Origin: Mesorhizobium sp. B2-4-15 | GTDB taxonomy: Bacteria > Pseudomonadota > Alphaproteobacteria > Rhizobiales > Rhizobiaceae | NCBI RefSeq assembly: GCF_006658505.1 | Contig: NZ_VFUZ01000025.1 | Location: 16,007 to 80,006 of the forward strand | Direction of reading: 5' to 3' | DNA: 64,000 bases | Shown here: positions 53,694 to 61,804 of the stretch, in pieces | How the letters are laid out: every line of letters starts with the position of its first letter | How positions within the stretch are numbered: position 1 is the stretch's first letter | Program-made: the position numbers and the translations under genes | Notes under the pieces: generated by a model | What the model saw: the letters and a program-made list of their open reading frames with translations, nothing else | Told to the model about the DNA's origin: nothing | The model's database searches: none

Positions 53694-53816
53694 CCGACAA
53701 TCGCTCCGATGGCGGACGGAACGGCTTCAATCCCGGCCGGAAAGGCTTTAGGTTTACCCCGACTCTCATCGCACGAGCGGCCAAGTCGCCGCCCGCCCGA
53801 AACAGGAAATTCTGCA

Positions 53817-54050
53817 ATGGCAATGGACGCCCGCGACATTGAAAAACTGATCAAGGACGGCATACCGGATGCCCGCGTGACGATCCGCGATCTCGCCGGC
53901 GATGGCGATCATTACGCCGCCGAAGTCGTGGCCGAAAGCTTTCGCGGCAAGAGCCGCGTCCAGCAGCACCAGATGGTCTATGACGCGCTGAAGGGCAATA
54001 TGGGCGGCGTGCTGCATGCATTGGCGCTGCAGACAAGCGTTCCCGACTGA
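53817..54050 (+). CDS. BolA family protein
   Basis: 77 residues from ATG 53817 with AGGA upstream. The BolA fold: DIEKLIKDGIPDARVTIRDLAGDGDHYAAEVVAESFRGKSRVQQHQMVYDAL, including the helix-turn VVAESFRGKS and the conserved His in QQHQMVYDAL that ligates iron in BolA-Grx complexes. It precedes a monothiol glutaredoxin, the classic partner for [2Fe-2S] transfer and iron sensing. Confidence 0.93.
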   Translation: MAMDARDIEKLIKDGIPDARVTIRDLAGDGDHYAAEVVAESFRGKSRVQQHQMVYDALKGNMGGVLHALALQTSVPD

Positions 54051-54204
54051 GGATCAACCAACTCGACACCCGCTTGGCCCAAAACGGCCCACTCTTTGCG
54101 CCATTTCGGCCCCGGCGCGGCTAATGTCTTGTTTCGGGCAACCTATGGGTTTATCTGAAGGACATGCTTCGAGCCTGACTCCCACAGGCGTGAAAGGATC
54201 CTCC

Positions 54205-54540
54205 ATGAGCGGCATCAACGACTACATCGACAATGAAGTGAAGAGCAACGACGTCGTCCTTTTCATGAAGGGCACGCCCGGTTTTCCGCAGTGCGGTTTT
54301 TCCGGCCAGGTCGTCCAGATCCTCGACTATATCGGCGCCGACTATAAAGGCGTGAACGTTCTGGACTCGGCTGAACTGCGCCAGGGCATCAAGGACTACT
54401 CCAACTGGCCGACGATCCCGCAGCTCTACGTCAAGGGCGAATTCGTCGGCGGCTGCGACATCGTGCGCGAGATGTTCCAGGCCGGCGAGTTGCAGGACTT
54501 CCTGGTCGAGAAGGGCGTGAGCGTCAAAGGCGCCGCCTGA
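54205..54540 (+). CDS. grxD: Monothiol glutaredoxin, Grx4 type
   Basis: 111 residues from ATG 54205 (GAAAGGA upstream). The CGFS active site is at 30-33 (PQCGFSGQV), followed by the cis-Pro TIPQLYVKGEFVGGCDIVREM glutathione groove. Grx4-type proteins hold a bridging [2Fe-2S] cluster with glutathione and pass it to BolA or apo-proteins. It is adjacent to bolA and followed by a terminator. Confidence 0.96.
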   Translation: MSGINDYIDNEVKSNDVVLFMKGTPGFPQCGFSGQVVQILDYIGADYKGVNVLDSAELRQGIKDYSNWPTIPQLYVKGEFVGGCDIVREMFQAGELQDFLVEKGVSVKGAA

Positions 54541-54570
54541 TTTCGGTTTCGGGCATGTCGGAACGACTGC

Positions 54571-54608
54571 GCCGAGCACCGGGGCGGCCCCACCTCGGCA
54601 ATTTTTTT
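54571..54608 (+). terminator. Terminator downstream of grxD
   Basis: GCCGAG and CTCGGC enclose an inner GGGG-cgg-CCCC hairpin, followed by A A and seven T. It starts 30 bases after the grxD stop. Confidence 0.85.
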
Positions 54609-54655
54609 GTCCCTGACGTCGTATATCCCTAACGTCGGGACCAAGACGAGCCAAT

Positions 54656-54684
54656 GCGCCGGCCCGCCGGCGCGTTTTCGTTTG
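54656..54684 (+). terminator. Second hairpin/T-run before the MFS gene
   Basis: GCGCCGGC-cc-GCCGGCGC is followed by GTTTTCGTTT, directly upstream of the MFS start. It may be a backup terminator for grxD or an attenuator in the MFS leader. Another imperfect hairpin (54609-54641) lies between the two terminators. Confidence 0.6.
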
Positions 54685-54700
54685 AGAGATTGGACTTGCC

Positions 54701-55969
54701 GTGGACCAGCAATCGATAGCGCCGCAACGGGCAAGCAAAGTGCCCATTCCGCGCTGGGAGTTCATTGCGCTTTGCGCGGCGCTGATGGCGCTCAATTCAC
54801 TGGCCATCGACATCATGCTGCCGGCGCTGCAGCAGATCGGCGCCTCGCTCGGCGTCGAGAATGAAAATCACCGGCAATATGTCGTCACCGCTTATATTCT
54901 GGGCTTTGGCGGCGGCCAGCTCTTCTTCGGCCCGATCTCGGACCGTTACGGACGCCGCTCGCCACTGGTCGCCGGCCTGATCATCTACGTGGCGGCGGCC
55001 GCCGCGGCCGCCATTGCGCCAAGTTTCGAAACCCTTCTGCTTTGCCGTGCCGTGCAGGGCGTTGGTGCAGCCGCCACCCGCGTGATCGCCGTTTCGATCG
55101 TGCGCGACACGTTCGAAGGCCGGCGTATGGCCGAAGTGATGTCGCTAATCTTCATGGTGTTCATGGCGATACCGGTCATTGCTCCCGGCATCGGTCAGTT
55201 CATCATGCTGTTCGCGACCTGGCATTGGATCTTCGTCACCATGGCCATCGGCGCCTTGATCGTCTCGGCATGGTCGCTGCTGCGCCTGCCCGAAACGCTG
55301 CATCCCGAATATCGCCGGACGCTAACGGTCTCCTCCATCCTCGGCGGCTTCCGCATCGTGCTCACCAACCGCATCGCGCTCTGCTATGCCTTTGCCAGTA
55401 CTTTCATTTTCGGCGCCATGTTCGGCTTCATTGCCTCGGCGCAGCAAATCTACGTCAATATCTTCAACGTCGGCGAGATGTTCCCAGTGATCTTCGCCGG
55501 GGTCGCTGGCGTGCTCGCCTTCTCCAACTACCTTAACTCGCGTCTCGTGGGCCGGATCGGCATGCGCCGCCTGTCGCAGAGCGCGCTGCTGCTGTTTCTG
55601 GTCATCAGCCTGGCGTGGCTGGTCGTTTCGCTGGAAACGAAGATGCCGCTTTGGCTGTTCATCACCTTCTTTGCCGGCGCCATGCTTCCGTTCGGTGCGC
55701 TTGGCGCCAATTTCAACGCGTTGGCCATGGAGCCGCTCGGTCAATTGGCCGGCACGGCGTCGTCAATCCTGGGTTTCATGCAGACGTTTCTTGGCGGCAT
55801 TCTCGGTACGCTGATCGGTCAAGCTTTCAACGGAACGGTGACGCCGCTTGCCGCCGGCTTCTGCAGCGTCTCGGTCGCGGCGCTGTTGATGATTCTTCTT
55901 GCCGAGCGCGGCAAGATGTTCCAGCCACACAACCCACCCGTTTCAGGGCACATCACCGACCTGCATTGA
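54701..55969 (+). CDS. MFS drug-resistance transporter (Bcr/CflA type)
   Basis: 422 residues from GTG 54701. Twelve membrane helices; MFS DHA1 signatures PISDRYGRRSPLVAGLIIY (loop 2-3) and AIDIMLPALQQIGASLG in TM1, typical of the Bcr/CflA subfamily, plus RAVQGVGAAATRVIAVSIVRD (TM4). A proton-driven exporter in the inner membrane; the substrate is unknown. The start is preceded by a hairpin leader. Confidence 0.92.
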   Translation: MDQQSIAPQRASKVPIPRWEFIALCAALMALNSLAIDIMLPALQQIGASLGVENENHRQYVVTAYILGFGGGQLFFGPISDRYGRRSPLVAGLIIYVAAAAAAAIAPSFETLLLCRAVQGVGAAATRVIAVSIVRDTFEGRRMAEVMSLIFMVFMAIPVIAPGIGQFIMLFATWHWIFVTMAIGALIVSAWSLLRLPETLHPEYRRTLTVSSILGGFRIVLTNRIALCYAFASTFIFGAMFGFIASAQQIYVNIFNVGEMFPVIFAGVAGVLAFSNYLNSRLVGRIGMRRLSQSALLLFLVISLAWLVVSLETKMPLWLFITFFAGAMLPFGALGANFNALAMEPLGQLAGTASSILGFMQTFLGGILGTLIGQAFNGTVTPLAAGFCSVSVAALLMILLAERGKMFQPHNPPVSGHITDLH

Positions 55970-56040
55970 ATTGTCGTTTGCGCGTGTCGTTGTCCCAAGC
56001 CACGGCACACTCTGGGCGACACGCTTTCGAGCGAGATGCA

Positions 56041-56448
56041 TCAGGATGAGCCTACGAGGGCCGCCGTAAAGCGAGGGGCAAGCATACGTCCTGCGATTGC
56101 CTCGCCCATGCTGTCTGAAACGGGCAACGGCAAGGCCTTGTCGAGAGCCTCGATAATGGAAGCGACGAAGGCGCGGCTGAGCGCGTCGTCGCTTCCCAGT
56201 TTGGAGTAGGTGGCGCGAGGTTTGCCAATCAGCGTACCGTTTCGGCGAAGCGAAAACCGCAATGTCAGGGACATGCCTGCTGTTCCAGGCGGCGGCTGCC
56301 AACAAGCGAAGATCGCGGCGGACATCTCCTTTATCGTATCGACAGGATCGGGACTGCGGCATGGGCGCTGCTGCGATCTCGCCTGGTTGGAGCCAACAAC
56401 CAAGGTGATGGCGAGGGCTGCTGCAACAATCGTGGACCGAGACTTCAT
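56041..56448 (-). CDS. Exported TonB/TolA C-terminal-like protein
   Basis: 135 residues. A signal peptide (MKSRSTIVAAALAITLVV to about residue 25) precedes a domain with IFACWQPPPGTAGMSLTLRFSLRRNGTLIGKPRATYSKLG and AFVASIIEALDKALPLPVSDSMGEAIAGRML. The pattern (C-W, then strands around R-x-G-x-L-x-G-x-P) resembles the TonB/TolA C-terminal fold. The absence of a membrane anchor and Pro-rich spacer suggests a stand-alone periplasmic variant. Confidence 0.7.
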   Translation of the reverse strand: MKSRSTIVAAALAITLVVGSNQARSQQRPCRSPDPVDTIKEMSAAIFACWQPPPGTAGMSLTLRFSLRRNGTLIGKPRATYSKLGSDDALSRAFVASIIEALDKALPLPVSDSMGEAIAGRMLAPRFTAALVGSS

Positions 56449-56512
56449 CTACGGAACCCTCTCGATTGGCATGAGATTGCATCAATCTGTCGGTCGCACA
56501 ACCCGGTCGATC

Positions 56513-57340
56513 CTACTCCGCCCAGAGCTCGCGGCGTAGCTCCTGCCAGCTTTCCTTGTCCGGCGCCACCAGCAGGCCGCCCCCGACATGCGCCGGCAGA
56601 TAGGCGCTGCCGTCGAAACGCGCGGCATGGCCGCCGGCTTCGGCATGGATCAGCACACCGGCGAGATGATCCCAGGGCATCAGCTTGTTGTAGACGACGA
56701 AATGGCCGTGGCCGCTTGCCAGCAGGCGGTATTCATGCGCGGCGCAGCGATAGTTGAATTGCGACAGCGTCTTGGTCTGGTTGCAGGCCAGTCGCGTGCG
56801 CTCGGGGTCCGCCATGTACTGCCAGGAGACCGCACCGGTCATCTGTGAAATCGGCGCGGGCGCGGCAACCCGCACGTTCTCCAGCGCGCCGTGTGCGTGG
56901 CGGATATGGCTGCCGGCACCCTTGGCGCCGATCAGCCAGTCCTTGCCGACTGGATCGTGGATGATGCCGGCGACCGTCTCCCCCTTGACCGCGACGCCAA
57001 GCATCACGCCGAACAGAGGCACGCCGGATGCAAAGTTGAACGTGCCGTCGACCGGGTCGATGACGAAAGCCAGATCGGCATCGCCCAGACCGTCGAGCAG
57101 TCCTGGATTGTCCGAACAGGCTTCCTCGCCGATGACCATGGCCGAAGGATAACGCTGGCGCAGCCGCGCGGTGATCAGCCGTTCGGCATTGACATCGGCC
57201 TCCGTGACCAGGTCGGCGGCCGAAGTCTTCTGGCGGATGTCGCCATCGCCCAACCGGCGAAAGCGGGGCATGATTTCGATGTCGGCCGCCTCGGCCAGCA
57301 GGCTGGCCAGCCAGTCGATGGCGTTATCATCAAATGTCAT
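56513..57340 (-). CDS. Inositol monophosphatase family protein
   Basis: 275 residues. Metal-binding motifs of the IMPase/FBPase superfamily: GEEACSD (Glu72-Glu73), DPVDGTFNFASG (95-106, Asp ligands) and the terminal WDHLAGVLIHAEAGG (about 222-236). Such enzymes dephosphorylate inositol phosphates, PAP or histidinol phosphate; the subgroup is not clear. The start overlaps the ttcA end by 11 bases. Confidence 0.93.
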   Translation of the reverse strand: MTFDDNAIDWLASLLAEAADIEIMPRFRRLGDGDIRQKTSAADLVTEADVNAERLITARLRQRYPSAMVIGEEACSDNPGLLDGLGDADLAFVIDPVDGTFNFASGVPLFGVMLGVAVKGETVAGIIHDPVGKDWLIGAKGAGSHIRHAHGALENVRVAAPAPISQMTGAVSWQYMADPERTRLACNQTKTLSQFNYRCAAHEYRLLASGHGHFVVYNKLMPWDHLAGVLIHAEAGGHAARFDGSAYLPAHVGGGLLVAPDKESWQELRRELWAE

Positions 57341-58217
57341 CGGAAGCGTCTTGTTCTGTGATGAGGGTTTGGTTCAGGGCGGCAAAATCGAACAGGTTCC
57401 TGTCAAGCAGATGCGATGGTCGGGTGTTGGACAGCGCGCGGATCATCGTGTCCTTGCGGCCGGGCATGCGTCTTTCTATGTCCTCCAGCATCGCCTTCAT
57501 GGCGTTGCGCTGGAGGCCTTCCTGGCTGCCGCAGAGGTCACAGGGAATGATCGGAAACCGCATCGCCGCTGCGAATTTCTCGAGATCTGCTTCGGCGCAG
57601 TAGCTCAGCGGCCGCAGCACCATGACGTCGCCGTCGTCGTTGAGAAGCTTTGGCGGCATGGCGGCGAGCCGGCCGCCATGGAACAGGTTCATGAAGAAGG
57701 TTTCGAGGATGTCCTCGCGGTGGTGGCCAAGCACCAGCGCCGAGCATCCCTCCTCGCGCGCGATGCGATAGAGATGGCCGCGCCGCAGCCGCGAGCAGAG
57801 CGAGCAATAGGTGCTGCCTTGCGGCAGCTTATCGGTGACGACTGAATAGGTGTCCCGGTATTCGATGCGGTGCGCGATACCATTGGCATTGAGATAATCG
57901 GGCAGGATGTGCTTGGGAAAATTCGGCTGGCCCTGGTCGAGATTGCAGGCCAGCAGTTCGACCGGCAGCAGACCACGCCATTTGAGATCGAGCAGCATTG
58001 CGAGCAGCCCGTAGGAATCCTTGCCGCCCGACAGCGCGACCAGCCAGCGCTCGCCCGGCTTGACCATCGAAAAATCCTCGATCGCCTGACGAGTCAGCCG
58101 CAGCAGCCGCTTGCGCAACTTGTTGAACTCGACCGAGGACGGCACATCGGCAAACAGCGGGTGGGAGCCGCCTTCGGCGATTGGTTCAAGCGTCTCGATG
58201 TCTGGCTGCATGTTCAT
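57330..58217 (-). CDS. ttcA: tRNA 2-thiocytidine(32) synthetase
   Basis: 295 residues from ATG 58217. PP-loop ATPase SGGKDS (63-68), the CxxC pair Cys138/Cys141 (YCSLCSRLRRGHLY) and a second pair Cys226/Cys229 (PCDLCGSQ) match TtcA, which uses an iron-sulfur cluster to thiolate C32 of certain tRNAs. VLGHHREDILETFFMNLFHGG is a further signature. Normal length. Confidence 0.95.
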   Translation of the reverse strand: MNMQPDIETLEPIAEGGSHPLFADVPSSVEFNKLRKRLLRLTRQAIEDFSMVKPGERWLVALSGGKDSYGLLAMLLDLKWRGLLPVELLACNLDQGQPNFPKHILPDYLNANGIAHRIEYRDTYSVVTDKLPQGSTYCSLCSRLRRGHLYRIAREEGCSALVLGHHREDILETFFMNLFHGGRLAAMPPKLLNDDGDVMVLRPLSYCAEADLEKFAAAMRFPIIPCDLCGSQEGLQRNAMKAMLEDIERRMPGRKDTMIRALSNTRPSHLLDRNLFDFAALNQTLITEQDASDDI

Positions 58218-58302
58218 GGCGCGGCGGCCCCGGAATGTGACGTCCGCACGCATTAGCGCATCGGTCGGAAAATCGAAACGCCAAAGCGGATGAGCGAAAC
58301 AA

Positions 58303-58327
58303 AAAGGCCGCCTCGGGGGCGGCCTTT
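58303..58327 (-). terminator. rpsD terminator
   Basis: On the minus strand AAAGGCCGCC pairs with GGCGGCCTTT across five bases, followed by TTTTT. It starts 26 bases beyond the rpsD stop codon. Confidence 0.88.
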
Positions 58328-58352
58328 CGATGGCATGGCAAAGGATGTTCGC

Positions 58353-58970
58353 TTAGCGCGAATAGAATTCGACGACCAGGTTCGGCTCCATCTGGACGGC
58401 GAACGGAACGTCCGACAGGCCCGGGATACGCCCGAAGGTCGCGACCATCTTGTTATGATCGACCTCGATGTAATCAGGCACATCGCGCTCGGCGAGTGCG
58501 ACCGATTCCAGAACGATCACCAACTGCTTCGACTTCTCGCGCACTTCGACGACGTCGCCCGGCTTGCAACGGTACGAGCCGATGTTGACGCGCTTGCCGT
58601 TGACGTTGATGTGGCCGTGGTTGACGAACTGACGGGCGGCAAAAATGGTCGGCACGAACTTGGCACGGTAGACGACCGCGTCGAGACGCGACTCGAGCAG
58701 GCCGATCAGGTTCTCCGAGGTATCGCCCTTGCGGCGGTCGGCCTCTTCATAGACCTTGCGGAACTGCTTTTCCGAAACGTCGCCATAGTGACCCTTCAGC
58801 TTCTGCTTTGCGCGCAGCTGCAGGCCGAAGTCGGAAAGTTTGCCCTTGCGGCGCTGGCCATGCTGGCCGGGGCCGTATTCACGCTTGTTGACCGGGGACT
58901 TCGGGCGGCCCCAGATATTTTCGCCAAGACGGCGGTCGATCTTGTACTTCGCGGATTCGCGCTTGCTCAT
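58353..58970 (-). CDS. rpsD: 30S ribosomal protein S4
   Basis: 205 residues from ATG 58970 with AAGGGAAT upstream. S4 initiates assembly of the 30S 5' domain. Its zinc-free N-domain (SKRESAKYKIDRRLGENIWG) and S4 RNA-binding domain (ESRLDAVVYRAKFVPTIFAARQFVNHGHINVNGKRVNIGSYRCKPGD) are complete. A promoter and about 210-nt leader precede it; S4 is a known autoregulator in other bacteria. Confidence 0.98.
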   Translation of the reverse strand: MSKRESAKYKIDRRLGENIWGRPKSPVNKREYGPGQHGQRRKGKLSDFGLQLRAKQKLKGHYGDVSEKQFRKVYEEADRRKGDTSENLIGLLESRLDAVVYRAKFVPTIFAARQFVNHGHINVNGKRVNIGSYRCKPGDVVEVREKSKQLVIVLESVALAERDVPDYIEVDHNKMVATFGRIPGLSDVPFAVQMEPNLVVEFYSR

Positions 58971-58993
58971 CGCATTCCCTTTCAAAACAACAC

Positions 58994-59016
58994 ACCCGGA
59001 ACCTCATGGTCCGGGT
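58994..59016 (-). promoter_or_regulatory. Hairpin in the rpsD leader
   Basis: ACCCGGA-a-CC-tcat-GG-TCCGGGT forms a nine-pair stem with one bulged A and a four-base loop, 24 bases before the rpsD start, just above its ribosome site. It is a candidate site for translational autoregulation or transcript processing. Confidence 0.4.
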
Positions 59017-59189
59017 GAAGGAAACGCGCCCTCCTCTGGCCTCCGTTTTCGAGACCTGACAGGGTTTTCCCACGCAACGCGGCGGAAAACCCACGGGACA
59101 CGTCAGTTCAAACAAGACCAGAGACAACCAGGGTGACTGATCTTGCGTATACAAACAAACACCGGACATCGCTGCCCGGCGTTGGCGGC

Positions 59190-59218
59190 TGATTAAACCG
59201 AGATTTAACCGGTGTCAA
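59190..59218 (-). promoter_or_regulatory. Probable rpsD promoter
   Basis: On the minus strand TTGACA, a 17-base spacer and TAATCA make a near-consensus housekeeping promoter, about 220 bases upstream of rpsD. The DNA around it is AT-rich compared with the surroundings. Confidence 0.65.
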
Positions 59219-59345
59219 GCTTATGACTGGCACCAGGCAGGACAACGATATAGCGTTTCACGCGTTGATGCAGTGCCGGATGTGGCGGGAGGTTGTTGCG
59301 CCAACGGCACCAGGAAGGGACTGGAGCGAGAGGAGCGCAATTCTT

Positions 59346-59543
59346 ATGAAGAAATTCTTCCTTACCCTGGCAGGCGCCGCGGTGCTTGCGGGTTCGATGG
59401 CGGTGGCACCGGAACCGGCAATGGCCCGCCACTGGCACGGGCATAAACAGGTCTGCCGCGTCATCGTGAAGAAGAGGGTGGTGTGGCGGCATGGTCACCG
59501 CCGGGTGATCGTCGAAAGGGTGCGGCGCTGCCACCGTTGGTAG
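59346..59543 (+). CDS. Small exported His/Arg-rich protein
   Basis: 65 residues from ATG 59346, preceded by GGAG. A signal peptide (MKKFFLTLAGAAVLAGSMAV, cut near AMA/RHW) leaves about 38 mature residues rich in His, Arg, Lys and Val (RHWHGHKQVCRVIVKKRVVW, RHGHRRVIVERVRRCHRW) with two Cys. Its small size, strong positive charge and His-x-His pairs suggest an envelope or metal-binding role, but no family was recognised. It is followed by a terminator. Confidence 0.75.
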   Translation: MKKFFLTLAGAAVLAGSMAVAPEPAMARHWHGHKQVCRVIVKKRVVWRHGHRRVIVERVRRCHRW

Positions 59544-59572
59544 CCTAGCCGAGAATTTTAGCCTCTGACACG

Positions 59573-59597
59573 AAGCCCGCGGTGCGCTGCGGGCTTT
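59573..59597 (+). terminator. Terminator of the small exported protein
   Basis: AAGCCCGC pairs with GCGGGCTT across eight bases, followed by TGGTCTGTT, 30 bases after the stop codon. Confidence 0.6.
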
Positions 59598-59639
59598 GGT
59601 CTGTTCGGGCTACGTCCTTCAAATGCAGCCGACAGGATT

Positions 59640-59828
59640 TCAGTGTTTCGACTTCTTCTCGGGAAGTCCCTTGCGCTTCGTTTCGGCGAACTCCTCGAGC
59701 TGCTTCTCGCTCATGGAATCGTACATCCCCTTGGAAGCGCCCTTGAGTTCGCTCTTTTTCGTCTCGCCGCGCTTGGCGGAGAGTGCGGCTCCGGCGGCTT
59801 TTTGCTGGGCTTTCGAGGTGGCTGGCAT
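59640..59828 (-). CDS. DUF3008 family small basic protein
   Basis: 62 residues. The sequence PATSKAQQKAAGAALSAKRG, then LKGASKGMYDSMSEKQLEEF and a lysine-rich end is the DUF3008 family pattern, found alone in many alpha- and gammaproteobacteria. It is highly charged, probably soluble and possibly stress-related. It converges on the small exported gene. Confidence 0.85.
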   Translation of the reverse strand: MPATSKAQQKAAGAALSAKRGETKKSELKGASKGMYDSMSEKQLEEFAETKRKGLPEKKSKH

Positions 59829-59889
59829 GGCCGTTCTCCTTCATCGTCCTGTCGGAGAAAACGCAACGCACACGCCAATGTTCCGCAGA

Positions 59890-60678
59890 TCAGGCGACCG
59901 CCAGTCCGAACCCCTGCATGAGGCGGCTGACGGCGAAATCCGCCTTTCCGGAGGTAAAGATGGCGATATCAGGCTCGCCCTGCGGCAGCGACCCATCAAG
60001 CGGCGTCAGCAGCGAAAGGGCTCGCCGGGCGATCGCTTCGGCCGGATCGATCCAGTCGACCGGCCATGGCGCGGTCTTGCGCATGCGGTTGACCAGAAAC
60101 GGGTAATGCGTGCAGGCCAGCACCACGATGTCGGTCCTGAGACCGTCATGTTCCATGAAGCAGGGCGCGATCTCGGCGCGCACGGCCTCCTCGTCGACAA
60201 AGCCCTCGCGCATATAGGCTTCGGCAAGCCCCGCCAGCCTGTCGCTGCCGACCAGACGGACATGGCATTTCTGTGCCCATTTGCTGATCAGGTCGCGCGT
60301 GTACTGCCGCTTCACCGTTCCGGGTGTCGCAAGCACCGAGACCAGGCCCGAACGCGTGCGCTCAGCCGCCGGCTTCACCGCCGGCACGGTGCCGACAAAG
60401 GGATGGCCAGGAAATCTGTCGCGTAGCGCATCGATCACCAGTGTCGAGGCGGTGTTGCAGGCGATAACGGAAATCGCCGGCGCAAACCGGTCGAGCAGTC
60501 TGGCAAAGAGATCGAGTATGTGGGTCCGCAGCGCCGGCTCTTCCCAGGCACCGAAAGGAAAGGCCGCATCGTCCGCGACATAGATGAAGCGCCGGTCCGG
60601 CATCAGGACGCGTGCCTCGCGCAGCACTGTCAGCCCGCCGACGCCGGAATCGAACATCAGGATCGGCCGGTCAGTCAT
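59890..60678 (-). CDS. murI: Glutamate racemase
   Basis: 262 residues from ATG 60678. MurI makes D-glutamate for peptidoglycan. The two catalytic cysteines are Cys74 (VIACNTASTLVID) and Cys189 (VVLACTHYPFL); FDSGVGGLTVLRE (Asp10) opens the protein. The start overlaps the upstream methyltransferase stop by eight bases. Confidence 0.95.
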   Translation of the reverse strand: MTDRPILMFDSGVGGLTVLREARVLMPDRRFIYVADDAAFPFGAWEEPALRTHILDLFARLLDRFAPAISVIACNTASTLVIDALRDRFPGHPFVGTVPAVKPAAERTRSGLVSVLATPGTVKRQYTRDLISKWAQKCHVRLVGSDRLAGLAEAYMREGFVDEEAVRAEIAPCFMEHDGLRTDIVVLACTHYPFLVNRMRKTAPWPVDWIDPAEAIARRALSLLTPLDGSLPQGEPDIAIFTSGKADFAVSRLMQGFGLAVA

Positions 60679-61591
60679 TGTCGGTTCCCTTGCCACCCAG
60701 CGGCGGCGTGTCGTTGTCGCCGCCATTGGCGTCGGGCGCCGGACGATCGACATCCGCCTTGCGCGCGCGTGCAGCCGCGGCAGGCAATCGTCTCGGATCG
60801 TCGCCCGGAGAGCCGTCGCCGCGCGGCATGGCCGGTGAAAACCTGTCGAGGGAGGAAATCATACCGCGCAGCACCTTCAGTTCCGGCTCGGCGAAGCCAG
60901 CCCGCGTCAGCACTGCGCGCAGATTGTCGACCATCTTCGGCTTCTTCGGTGCCGGGCGGAAGTAGCCGCGCGCTTCGAGCGCGCCCTCCAGATAGGCGAA
61001 CAGGCCGTGCAGTTCTTCCTTGCTTGCCGGCTTCATGTCCGGACCCGCAAAGTTGGTTTTGGTCTCGTCTTCCAGGCCGGACTTCATCCACTCGTAGGAC
61101 ATCAGCAAGGCCGCCTGGGCGATGTTGAGGGAGGAGAAATCAGGATCGACCGGAAAGGTGACGATCTCGTCGGCGAGGCCAACCTCGTCATTGTAGAGGC
61201 CGAAGCGCTCGCGGCCGAACAGGATGCCTGTGCGCTGCCCCATTCCGTGACGGGCGCGCAGCACCCTGCCCGCCTCCACAGGGCCGCGCACGGCTTTGAA
61301 GCCATCCCGCTGCCTGGCCGTGGTCGCGAAAACAAAGTTCAGGTCGGCAAGCGCCGAGGCCAGATCGTCGAACACGGTGACTGCATCGATGACATGGTCG
61401 GCGCGGCTGGCGGCGGCGCGCGCCTTCTCGCTCGGCCAGCCGTCGCGCGGATTGACCAGGCGAAGTTCGGACAGGCCGAAATTGGCCATGGCGCGGGCGA
61501 CCATGCCGATGTTCTCGCCGAGCTGCGGCTCGACGAGGATGATCGCCGGACAGGCGGCTGAAGCGTTATCGGGATCTTTGGTGACGGGCAT
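60671..61591 (-). CDS. TrmJ-type SPOUT RNA 2'-O-methyltransferase
   Basis: 306 residues from ATG 61591 (TTG 61600 is possible). SpoU/SPOUT trefoil-knot motifs: IILVEPQLGENIGMVARAMANFG (N-terminal motif 1 with catalytic-type Asn/Arg), TGILFGRERFGLYNDEVGLAD (motif 2) and FPVDPDFSSLNIAQAALLMSYE (motif 3). It is close to TrmJ, which methylates tRNA position 32, although the exact target is not proven. A basic C-terminal tail (RKADVDRPAPDANGGDNDTP) is disordered and not conserved. Confidence 0.9.
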   Translation of the reverse strand: MPVTKDPDNASAACPAIILVEPQLGENIGMVARAMANFGLSELRLVNPRDGWPSEKARAAASRADHVIDAVTVFDDLASALADLNFVFATTARQRDGFKAVRGPVEAGRVLRARHGMGQRTGILFGRERFGLYNDEVGLADEIVTFPVDPDFSSLNIAQAALLMSYEWMKSGLEDETKTNFAGPDMKPASKEELHGLFAYLEGALEARGYFRPAPKKPKMVDNLRAVLTRAGFAEPELKVLRGMISSLDRFSPAMPRGDGSPGDDPRRLPAAAARARKADVDRPAPDANGGDNDTPPLGGKGTDND

Positions 61592-61804
61592 GATTGTCAA
61601 TGAACTGCTGTTTGCGGCATTTCAGCGTCCCCTGCCATATTCGGTCGCGAAAATGAAGCATTCGCAAATGGCGACCGCCCAAGCTCCAATTCGTGACCGA
61701 TCGCCGTTTGCGCGGCCAAAAGCGCTTTGATATACGGGCGGCATCCCCCGGCCGAATGCCATGCTGGCAAGGCCGTTCATTCCCAGCAACGAGGCATTCT
61801 TTCC

